From Lysobacterales bacterium (GTDB lineage: Bacteria > Pseudomonadota > Gammaproteobacteria > Xanthomonadales > SZUA-38), in the NCBI GenBank assembly GCA_030065125.1, contig JASJDM010000011.1, positions 1 through 64,000 of the forward strand: DNA of 64,000 bases, in the 5' to 3' direction. The position numbers and the translations under genes were made by a program. This document shows, one piece after another, positions 50,877 through 58,932 of this stretch; position 1 is the first letter of the stretch, and each line of letters begins with the position of its first letter. The notes under the pieces are model-generated. The model was not told the DNA's origin and ran no database searches. It saw only the letters and a program-made list of their open reading frames with translations.

Positions 50877-53728
50877 AGTTGCGGTCCATCACCTTGATCG
50901 CTCTATTTTTAGGGGCAGGCGTCCAGGCTCAGGAAATCAGTCTGATCTCTACACCTGAGGATCCGCTGGTACTGGGGGTTCAGGGCAACGCGGACAGCAG
51001 CAGCTGCCGGCTGGGCGGCAACCGCTACGTCGTCTTCAGCTCAACCGCGCAAAATCTCGTCCCCGGCGACCAAAATGGCAGCGCGGATATTTTCTTGCGG
51101 GACCGGGCGATGGAAACGCTCGAGCGAGTCAGCGTGGACGACGCCGGTCTGGGGGCGCCTGGCAACAGCCTCCGCCCGGATGTGAGTGACGATGGCCGTT
51201 TCGTGGTTTTCGAATCAGCCGCTGTCCTCGCGCCGGGCGCCCCTGGCACTGGCGTGGTCCACGTTTTTTTGCGCGACCGGACGCTGGGCACAACAAAACT
51301 CATCTCCAGAACCGCCACAGAGGTTGGCAACGCACAAAGCAGCCAGCCGCGCATCAACGCCAGCGGAACGCAGGTGGTGTTCCGGTCGGCGGCTTCCAAT
51401 CTGGTGACCGGCGACACGGACAACTGCACCGACATTTTTGTCTACGACCTTGCCACGGAAAGCATTCAGAGAGCCTCAACCACCGCAACCGGTGGTCAGG
51501 CGAACAACTGCCATCACGACCCGGATATTGCCGACGACGGCCGAACGGTGGTTTTTCTGTCTGACGCCAGCGATCTCGTGGGTAACGACAACAACTTCCA
51601 TCGAGATCTGTTTCGCAAAGACCTCGTTACCGGCGTGGTTGACCGGCTGTCTGTCGACCCCTCCGGCGGTGACCCGGACCGCAGCAGTCAGCGACCGTCA
51701 ATAACCGATGGCGGAGAGGTTGTGGCGTTTGCCTCCCGGGCAAGAAACCTGGTCACCGGCGACAACTTCCTCCAGACGGACATTTTTCTTCACGATCCGC
51801 TGCTGGCGCCACCGATTGTCCGCATCAACCTGCCCGAGGCCGGCGGGGAGGCTAACCGTCAAAGCGAGGCGCCCGCCATCAGCGGTGACGGTCAATTTAC
51901 GGTTTTTGAGAGCCGCGCCACCAACCTGGTGGCCACGCAAATCGTCGCGGAGATTCAGCCGTTTTTCTACGATCGGGGCAGCGCCTCCCTGACGCCGTTG
52001 CTTACGGTGCCCGGCACTCAGGCCACCGGCCCGGCCATCAGTCCGGACGGGTCTTTGGTCTGCGTGGAAAGCGAAAGCGAGCTGACCGTGGCGGACCAGA
52101 ACGTCACCATCAATGACATCCACTCCTGGGCCAGCGCCGACGGCACCTGGCAAACCGAAAGCGTGGCCACCGACCCGGTGCCCACCGCCAGCAACGGTCA
52201 CAGCCGCCGTCCCGACATCAGCGATGATCCGCGCTTTGTCGTTTTCCATTCCGAGGCTTCCATCCTCGACGACGAACTGATTGATGACGGCCAGCATACC
52301 GACATCTTTTTTCTGGACCGCGAAACCGGCGCTGTCGAGCGTTATCCCCACGCGGGCAACGGCGCGCCGGCCAACGCCTCCAGCATTGACCCCACGGTTT
52401 CGGCTGACGCGCGTTTTGTCGCTTTCTCCACCCGCGCAACCAATCTGTTTGCTGCCGACCTCGAAGCGAATCTCGACGTTGTTCACCTGGACCGACTGAC
52501 CGGCGACATGACGCTGATCAGCGAGACGCTGATCGCTGACGGCGATTCGGACCAGGCGCAGATCGATGGGTCCGGTAACCGCGTGATCTTTCGCAGCACC
52601 TCGGAGTTACTGGTGGCCGGCGACAGCAATCAGTCCACCGATATTTTCCTGTGGCGGTCCGGCTCCGACCTGGAGCGCATCAGCGTGTCTTCGACGGAGA
52701 CCCAGGGCGACGACCACAGCAAAGCGGCGAGACTTTCAAGTGACGGGCTGTTTGCCGTGTTTGTGTCCAGCGCAACAAATCTGGTAAACGGCGACACCGC
52801 CGGCTTGGACGACATCTTCCTGCGCGACATCGCCAGCGGCGCCACCGAGCGGGTTTCTGAGCAGCCTGGCGGCATCGAGGCCAACGCCGACAGCCTTGCC
52901 GCCGACGTCGCCGCCGGCGGGCGTTATGTGGCCTACGTAACCCACGCCGACAACCTTGCGGGTGAGGATCGTGCCGGCCTGGACGTTCTTCGCTGGGATC
53001 GATTTACCGGGCTTGCTGAAAACGTCAGCGCCATCCTGCCCGTGGACGAAGCGGTAACCGCAGACGTTGTACGGATCAGCGACAACGGCCGCTACGTGGT
53101 GTTCTCATCGCAGCGGGAGATCGGGCTTCAGATGCTTCAAAACCTGTGGCGATACGATCACCGCGAGGCGCAGCTGGTGCAGGTCAGCAGCGCCTCGGTG
53201 GGCGTGGGAAGCCAGGCTAGGATCGACGGCGCGGCAATTCATAAAAGCGCACATTACGCCGTATTCGGAGGCGAAGACGATGGTCTGACCCCGGATGATT
53301 ACAACGGCTTTTTCGATATCTACCTTTCAGACCTGCGCGGCCCGCCGGGCATCCTGGGCTTCGAACAATCGCAAATTGTCGTTGACGAAAGCGTTGGCGC
53401 CGTCGAACTGGTCGTGCAGCGCAACAACGGCGCACGGGACGCCGTCAGCATCGACTATGACACGACCAACGGTTCGGCTATCGGCGGTGCTGATTTTACC
53501 GCCACGTCCGGGGTGTTGATTTTCGGAGACGCCGACGACAACGACCAGCGCATCACCGTTCAGATCATCGACGACGACGAACACGAACCCGATCAGGATT
53601 TTCGAGTGGCGCTGACCAATCCTCAAGGCGGCGCAAACCTGGGTCCGGTCACGCAATTTCTGATCACAATCATCGACAACGATCCGCTGGTCGATCCGGT
53701 TTTCTCAGACAGTTTTGAAGCGCCATAG
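50873..53728 (+). CDS. Secreted PD40-like beta-propeller with C-terminal Calx-beta domain
   Basis: 951 residues, paralog of the upstream gene, starting inside its stop codon. Signal peptide (ITLIALFLGAGVQAQ), QEISLISTPEDPLVLGVQGN, then repeated blades (e.g. DDGRFVVFESAA, SSDGLFAVFVSSATNLVNGD). Residues ~815-940 form a Calx-beta-like domain (IVVDESVGAVELVVQRNNG, DYDTTNGSAIGGADFTATSG, DDDEHEPDQDFRVAL). The end DPVFSDSFEAP carries the tail motif. The protein probably works with its paralog at the cell surface or in the medium. Confidence 0.87.
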   Translation: MKLRSITLIALFLGAGVQAQEISLISTPEDPLVLGVQGNADSSSCRLGGNRYVVFSSTAQNLVPGDQNGSADIFLRDRAMETLERVSVDDAGLGAPGNSLRPDVSDDGRFVVFESAAVLAPGAPGTGVVHVFLRDRTLGTTKLISRTATEVGNAQSSQPRINASGTQVVFRSAASNLVTGDTDNCTDIFVYDLATESIQRASTTATGGQANNCHHDPDIADDGRTVVFLSDASDLVGNDNNFHRDLFRKDLVTGVVDRLSVDPSGGDPDRSSQRPSITDGGEVVAFASRARNLVTGDNFLQTDIFLHDPLLAPPIVRINLPEAGGEANRQSEAPAISGDGQFTVFESRATNLVATQIVAEIQPFFYDRGSASLTPLLTVPGTQATGPAISPDGSLVCVESESELTVADQNVTINDIHSWASADGTWQTESVATDPVPTASNGHSRRPDISDDPRFVVFHSEASILDDELIDDGQHTDIFFLDRETGAVERYPHAGNGAPANASSIDPTVSADARFVAFSTRATNLFAADLEANLDVVHLDRLTGDMTLISETLIADGDSDQAQIDGSGNRVIFRSTSELLVAGDSNQSTDIFLWRSGSDLERISVSSTETQGDDHSKAARLSSDGLFAVFVSSATNLVNGDTAGLDDIFLRDIASGATERVSEQPGGIEANADSLAADVAAGGRYVAYVTHADNLAGEDRAGLDVLRWDRFTGLAENVSAILPVDEAVTADVVRISDNGRYVVFSSQREIGLQMLQNLWRYDHREAQLVQVSSASVGVGSQARIDGAAIHKSAHYAVFGGEDDGLTPDDYNGFFDIYLSDLRGPPGILGFEQSQIVVDESVGAVELVVQRNNGARDAVSIDYDTTNGSAIGGADFTATSGVLIFGDADDNDQRITVQIIDDDEHEPDQDFRVALTNPQGGANLGPVTQFLITIIDNDPLVDPVFSDSFEAP

Positions 53729-53746
53729 CGCTTAGGGGAGGTCACG

Positions 53747-54472
53747 ATGAGTATGAAAGATGTTGGGAGAGGTGCGCTTTTTTTTGCGATCCTGTTTGGC
53801 GTGCGTAATCCGGCGGCGGCGGAATGGCCTGCGGTCGACACCGCTTACAGTGTTGCAGTGGTCTCGGATTACCTGTTCCGGGGCGTGTCCCAAAGCCGAG
53901 GAAAAGCCGCGGTCCAGGGGTCCGTGGATATCAGCCATGCCAGTGGCATCTATGGATCGCTTTGGGCCTCGACCGTCGACTTCACCGCTGACGGCAGCCC
54001 TCCTGACGGCGCAGATCTTGAGGTGGACCTGTACCTGGGTGTCCGCTTTGACGTGGGGTCAAATGTGGCGGGAGACATCAGCTGGGTGCAGTACCGCTAC
54101 CCCGGAACTTACCAGGGGATCGACTACGACTACTCAGAATGGCTGGCCACCGTTTATCTCGGCGAACGCATATCGATGGCTGCCGGCTATTCCAATGATG
54201 TGTTCAACAGCGATAAATCGGGATGGTACGCCGAGGCCGGATTTCACCAGTCGCTTCCCCGGGAGCTGTCGCTGGCCCTGACCATGGGACACTACGAGTT
54301 GGACCAGGCACTGGGCGACAGCTACCAATATGGCTCACTGACGCTGGCCGGTCGAATCCAGCAGCTCAACTGGACATTAGGTTTCACCACGACCGCCGGG
54401 GCGGAGTTGTTTGACCCGGCGACGACGGGATCACGCTGGAGTGCTGCCGTTCGGGTCGATTTCGGCGAATGA
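53747..54472 (+). CDS. TorF-family putative porin (TIGR02001-like)
   Basis: 241 residues with a signal sequence (GALFFAILFGVRNPAAAE) and the family signature VSDYLFRGVSQSRGKAAVQGSVD followed by HASGIYGSLWAS. The remainder is alternating beta strands ending VRVDFGE. TIGR02001-type proteins are predicted outer-membrane barrels of unknown transport role. GGGGAGG lies 5 nt before ATG 53747, 18 nt after the propeller gene, so it is probably the third gene of that operon. ATG 53753 is an alternative start. Confidence 0.85.
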   Translation: MSMKDVGRGALFFAILFGVRNPAAAEWPAVDTAYSVAVVSDYLFRGVSQSRGKAAVQGSVDISHASGIYGSLWASTVDFTADGSPPDGADLEVDLYLGVRFDVGSNVAGDISWVQYRYPGTYQGIDYDYSEWLATVYLGERISMAAGYSNDVFNSDKSGWYAEAGFHQSLPRELSLALTMGHYELDQALGDSYQYGSLTLAGRIQQLNWTLGFTTTAGAELFDPATTGSRWSAAVRVDFGE

Positions 54473-54551
54473 ATTTGTGGTCGCGTCAGCTCTGGAAAAC
54501 CCGGCATCGTCGAGGAAAGGGGTTTGTTTCAGGGCAAGCTGGTTCTCGTGG

Positions 54552-55817
54552 CTAGTTCGGGACCTGACCCGCGTCCTCGTACTCGTCCGAAAGGAATGGG
54601 CCACATTTCCTGTTCGGACCGATGCGCAAGGTAAGATCTGCACATAGAGATTGCGCACCATCGCGATCCCCCATCTGATTTCGAACACTCGCCAGACCCA
54701 CGGTGGCACCAACATGCAAGGGGGTGTGTTCCAGCACTCGGCGATACCACCGCTCTGCGAGTTCGATGCGTCCGGCAGTGAAAAAGGTGTCACCGATACT
54801 CGCCCCCAGCTCTGCCTGCCACCGTCCAATGCGCTGAGGGTCCCTGGCATAGCGCTTTCCCATTGCCTCATAGGCACGCACGAAATTGTCGATAGCTGCG
54901 TCCGGGTCATTGTCGATCGAGTCCAGCTCCCCGAGGTTGATCAACGCCTCCCACATTTCCGGGTCCAGTTCGAGGGCCTTGGCATAGTGGGCACGGGCCC
55001 GGTCCAGTTCACCCGACAGTGACAGCGCCAGGCCGAGCGCCTTGTGGTGACCTGGATCATCGGGATCTACGGCGACCGCCGCCTCTGCATGTTCGACAGC
55101 ACGGTCCAGGGTCGACCGGGACCAGGGCGTGCCCCGTCGATCGCTCTTGATCATTGCCGCGACACTGGCCTGATCAGAGGGCGTCTCTGGCCCGTCTTCA
55201 GGCCAGCGGATGATGCGCTGGACCAGCACGTTGGCCATGCCGGCTCTGGCCGTGGCCAGGTCAGGCTGTCGTGCCAGCAGCCGCTGATAAAGAGCGGCTG
55301 CAACTTCGTTGCCCTCCCGGGTGAACTGGTAGTAGTGATCATGCGCCCGCTCCAGTAACACCGCATCATCAGGATCAGCGCTTGGGCTGTCCGTGCCATC
55401 GGGTCCTGTCACCGAGCGAATTCCAACAGCGAAGATCGCCAACACCGCCATCACGGCGGCCACGGCCCACCCCATCTTCCTCCCTGATGATTCAGGCACA
55501 GGCTGAAGTGGCTGCAGCAAGCGGTAACCACGCTTGGGCAGGGTCTCCACGAAGCGTGCCTCTCGTGCCTCATCGCCGAGCGCACGGCGCAACTTGAGCA
55601 CGCACCGAGCCAGCGCATCGTCACCCACCACTGAATCGGGCCACAACGCCGCCATCAGATCTTCGCGCGCCACCATGTCCGGACTGGCATCAGCCAGAAC
55701 CCTGAGCAGCTCCATCACCTTGGGCTCCAGGCGGATCGATTCCGACCCACGGACGAGTGTTCCAGCGTGAACATTTACGGTCCAGGGGCCCAGGATAAAT
55801 GTATGATTCTTCAGCAA
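54552..55817 (-). CDS. CadC-like membrane transcription factor with TPR domain
   Basis: 421 residues. The winged helix comes first (ILGPWTVNVHAGTLVRG, VAREDLMAALWPDSVVGDDALARCVLKLRRALGDE, VETLPKRGYRLLQP), then one membrane span (GWAVAAVMAVLAIFAVGI, ~115-134). A TPR-rich periplasmic part follows (DHHK-type helices such as ALGLALSLSGELDRARAHYAKALELDP). The only in-frame start after an upstream stop is TTG 55817, with no good Shine-Dalgarno, so the start is less certain. It is divergent from the S41 protease gene at 55922, a likely target, and convergent with the TorF gene. Confidence 0.85.
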   Translation of the reverse strand: MLKNHTFILGPWTVNVHAGTLVRGSESIRLEPKVMELLRVLADASPDMVAREDLMAALWPDSVVGDDALARCVLKLRRALGDEAREARFVETLPKRGYRLLQPLQPVPESSGRKMGWAVAAVMAVLAIFAVGIRSVTGPDGTDSPSADPDDAVLLERAHDHYYQFTREGNEVAAALYQRLLARQPDLATARAGMANVLVQRIIRWPEDGPETPSDQASVAAMIKSDRRGTPWSRSTLDRAVEHAEAAVAVDPDDPGHHKALGLALSLSGELDRARAHYAKALELDPEMWEALINLGELDSIDNDPDAAIDNFVRAYEAMGKRYARDPQRIGRWQAELGASIGDTFFTAGRIELAERWYRRVLEHTPLHVGATVGLASVRNQMGDRDGAQSLCADLTLRIGPNRKCGPFLSDEYEDAGQVPN

Positions 55818-55921
55818 AAAAAGACGGTCATCTTTTGGTCAGGAAAAAAGGAGGCCCCGGCCATGGGCAACGGAAACGCCAGCGGAGAGTCTAGCAGCCA
55901 CCTGAACACCGGGCCACGACC

Positions 55922-57367
55922 ATGACTGCTACTCGTTACCTTGCTCTCTACATCAGCCTGATCACCCTGTGCACTCCGGCCCTGTCCGGCTCAATGTTGT
56001 CTCCGGACATCATCCGCAAGGACTTCACCCAGCTTTACGAGTCGCTCCAGTCGGCACACGTGGATCTCTACGTCTCGATGTCCGAGTCGGATTACGACCG
56101 GGCCTTTCGACAGACCCTTGAGCGCTTCACCCAACCCATGCCCCAGACGGATGTGATCGCGGAATTCCAGAGGTTTGTCGCGCTGGGCAACGTGGCCCAT
56201 GCCCGGGTCGAATCCGCGGCCGCGGCCTTCTCGGACTATCTGGCGGCCGGCGGCACCATGCTGCCACTCAGCCTTCGAATCCAGGGCGACCGGGCGTTCG
56301 TGACGGACTTCTTTGGGGACGGACCTCAACCGTCCCCCGGCGACGAAATCATCCGGTTCAACAGCGAACCCACCGTAGCGATGCTGCAGCGATTTCGCGC
56401 CCACGTGTCGGCGGACACCAGACTGCTCGCCAATACGCAGATAGAGATCCAACTTCCCCGCCTGGTCTGGCACGCCTACGGCGACAGAGCGTCATTTGAT
56501 GTGGTTCTCCGGAACGCCGATGGCCGCGAAGTCGCCATGACCATCGAATCCGTTTCGTACCAGGTGGCCCAGGGAGCCGCAGGCCGGCACACCAGCGGAC
56601 TGGAACTCAGCTGGAGCGACCGCGAAGCCAGGGTCCTGCCGGACGGGATCGCCTACTTGCGTCCCGGACCGTTCTACAGCACGGAGGGCGATGATCCGTG
56701 GAACACCGCCGGCTTCAGGACATTCGTCGACGATGCCTTCGGCAAGTTCATGGAAGCTGACAGCTCCAGGCTTTTGATAGATCTTCGCAACAACCCGGGG
56801 GGTGACGCCTCGTTCAGTGATCTGATGATCGCCTGGCTCGCGGATCGACCGTTCCGGTTCTACTCCGAGTTTCGGGTCCGGGTCAGCCCGGAAGCCGAAG
56901 CTTCCAACGCGACCCGACTGGTGGGCGACGACGTCCACTGGGTCAGCCGTGCATACGCGCGGGAATTCGCGTCACGCAAGGACGGCGAGACCTTCTCGTT
57001 TGAAATGCCCTTCGTGCAACCCCGGGAGGGCCAGCGCTTCCAGGGAGACGTCTACGTGCTGGTCAATCGACATTCCTATTCCAACGCCGTCACCACGGCC
57101 GCCATACTCCAGGATTACGAATTTGCTGTTGTTCTCGGCGAAGAAACCGCTGATCTCGCTTCCACCCTGGGTGCCATGGAACATTTCACGCTGGATGAGA
57201 CGGGCATACGAGTGGGCTTTCCCAAGGCACAGATCGTGCGACCAAACGGTGACGCGACACGCCGCGGCGTCATCCCGGACCTGCAAATCCAGACTCCCCG
57301 GATCGAAGGCAAGGAAGATCCAGTGCTCAAGGCGGCGCTCGCCCTGATCAATAATCAGGGCCGATGA
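55922..57367 (+). CDS. Exported S41-family serine peptidase
   Basis: 481 residues with a signal peptide (LALYISLITLCTPALSG). The S41 core shows LLIDLRNNPGGDASFSDLMI (~284-303) and VYVLVNRHSYSNAVTTAAIL, where Ser385 or Ser387 is the candidate nucleophile. LGEETADLASTLG and VRPNGDATRRGVIPDL follow, the latter matching the typical G-x-G-V-x-P-D end of these domains. There is no obvious PDZ domain, as in tail-specific protease relatives of the Tricorn/IRBP type. Probably a periplasmic or surface peptidase. It is divergently transcribed from a CadC-like regulator 104 bp away. Confidence 0.87.
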   Translation: MTATRYLALYISLITLCTPALSGSMLSPDIIRKDFTQLYESLQSAHVDLYVSMSESDYDRAFRQTLERFTQPMPQTDVIAEFQRFVALGNVAHARVESAAAAFSDYLAAGGTMLPLSLRIQGDRAFVTDFFGDGPQPSPGDEIIRFNSEPTVAMLQRFRAHVSADTRLLANTQIEIQLPRLVWHAYGDRASFDVVLRNADGREVAMTIESVSYQVAQGAAGRHTSGLELSWSDREARVLPDGIAYLRPGPFYSTEGDDPWNTAGFRTFVDDAFGKFMEADSSRLLIDLRNNPGGDASFSDLMIAWLADRPFRFYSEFRVRVSPEAEASNATRLVGDDVHWVSRAYAREFASRKDGETFSFEMPFVQPREGQRFQGDVYVLVNRHSYSNAVTTAAILQDYEFAVVLGEETADLASTLGAMEHFTLDETGIRVGFPKAQIVRPNGDATRRGVIPDLQIQTPRIEGKEDPVLKAALALINNQGR

Positions 57368-57492
57368 CGATCCTTGGGGGACGTGACGGACAAACCAGAC
57401 AGGCATTGAGCGCGCACCTGGGCCTTGGAGGCGGGCAAACCAGGAGGAGAATCAGCAGCGAGACGCGCGTCTGACCCCGGTTGATTCCACCC

Positions 57493-58830
57493 TCAGCGAC
57501 TCAAGTTCGCGCAAAATACATCCGGCGACAGTCGCTGCAGCGCAATGGTCCCCGATGGCCCGTCGTCCAGCGCATATTCGAAGATGGCCTCGGTGCAGCT
57601 GGAAAACGACAGCGTTGCGCTGCCCGAAGGGCTGGTGGTGACCGCATCGGGGCGGTCGAACGCGCCCCCCGCAGTGGTGAAAATGTCCAGGGCGGCGCTG
57701 TTGTCCACATAGGGGCCCTGGGCGGTCAGCCAGCGATGCTCAGGAACGCCCAGCTTGGCCTCCGCGGGTGCCTCAAAGGTAAACCAGGCGGCAAACAGGG
57801 TCCGATCGCTGGTGATGACGTCGAACAGGAGGCCCTGACCGGCGGTTTCAGGGTTGAACCAGGCCCCACTGAGGCCGGCATTGATGGCAAAAGCCGGCTG
57901 GCCTGCGCCCCGATCGATGACCCGGACCAGGCTGGGATTCAGATCGAATTGGGAAAACACCAGGGTGGTTCCGGCCGTTGATTCCGCCTCGTTGACGTAT
58001 ATAAAGCGACCATCGGGGCTGAGCGCGATGCCGTTTGGCGAGGAAAAGCTGCTCTCCAGCAGCGCTCCGTCGTTGTGCCCGCGAGTGCCGTCTCCGGCGA
58101 TCACCGTCAACTCTCCATCCAGGGTGAGCTCAAAAATCTGGGCCGTTGCGTTGCTGACCACAAACAGGCTGCCGTTGTTGAAGGTGATGTGTCCGTTCCC
58201 CCCGCTGGCTCTGAAGCTGCTGGTGGGCGTTCGCGCCAGGATGCTCATCTGCCCACCGGGTGTGATTTTCACCACCGCCCCGTTGTTGAAGTTGGCGGCA
58301 TAGAGATTGCCCGCAGTGTCGATGGTCAGGCCGTTGGGGCAGGAAAGCGGTGACCCGCTGACGAAATTCACCCCAGCACCATTTTGGATCCGGCTGATCG
58401 AGTTGTTGCCGCAGTTGGCCACAAAGATGGTGCCATCCGCATCCAGGGCGACTCCCACGGGACTGGAGAACCCGCTGCTGGCCAGTGTCGTCACGTTGCC
58501 GGAGGGGTCGATGCGGTCGACGCGGTTGCCCTGGATGTTGGCCTGGATCAGATTTCCCTGGGCGTCAAATTCGTTGCCAGAGGGCCCCGCCAGGCCAGTG
58601 GCAAAAACCGATACCGTGCCGTCCGGGGTTACCCGGTACACCGTATTGCCGTTGGCGTTGTTGAGGCGATCCCCAAAGTCGGCCACGTACAGGTTGCCGT
58701 CCGGGCCCAGGCTCACATCGCCGCTGGCATCGATGGAATTGACCAGGGTTGAGACCTGCTGGGCCGATGCAGGCTGCGCAGAAGAGCAACAGACAAGACC
58801 CAGCAGCAAAAAGATTCGTCCAGATGGCAC
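57493..58830 (-). CDS. Secreted NHL/SMP-30-like beta-propeller with C-terminal GxWxNP module
   Basis: 445 residues. A signal peptide (IFLLLGLVCCSSAQPASAQ) leads into a propeller of repeats such as LGPDGNLYVADFG, VALDADGTIFVANCGNNSI and GLTIDTAGNLYAANFNNG, typical of NHL/gluconolactonase-like folds. Residues ~320-445 are a separate module, GLSGAWFNPETAGQGLLFDV, LFAAWFTFEAPAE and SFSSCTEAIFEYALDDGPSG, related to the two modules in the dehalogenase fusion at 8175. Translation starts at GTG 58830 with GGAGG 10 nt upstream. It lies downstream of the CadC-like gene at 58933 on the same strand, so the two may form a unit. Confidence 0.82.
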   Translation of the reverse strand: MPSGRIFLLLGLVCCSSAQPASAQQVSTLVNSIDASGDVSLGPDGNLYVADFGDRLNNANGNTVYRVTPDGTVSVFATGLAGPSGNEFDAQGNLIQANIQGNRVDRIDPSGNVTTLASSGFSSPVGVALDADGTIFVANCGNNSISRIQNGAGVNFVSGSPLSCPNGLTIDTAGNLYAANFNNGAVVKITPGGQMSILARTPTSSFRASGGNGHITFNNGSLFVVSNATAQIFELTLDGELTVIAGDGTRGHNDGALLESSFSSPNGIALSPDGRFIYVNEAESTAGTTLVFSQFDLNPSLVRVIDRGAGQPAFAINAGLSGAWFNPETAGQGLLFDVITSDRTLFAAWFTFEAPAEAKLGVPEHRWLTAQGPYVDNSAALDIFTTAGGAFDRPDAVTTSPSGSATLSFSSCTEAIFEYALDDGPSGTIALQRLSPDVFCANLSR

Positions 58831-58932
58831 CGGTCACGGTCCTCCGTTTGCGAAAGCATCGCCAGGAAATATACGAGCGCCAGGGGCCTGGGCCCGGGAA
58901 AAACTTGTCGCTTTTTGTCGTTTAGCCGGCTT

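Noticed and set aside
57461..57472. 12 bp palindrome AGACGCGCGTCT between convergent genes
   Set aside because: It leaves no usable loop and has no T-tract; it could be chance in GC-rich DNA.
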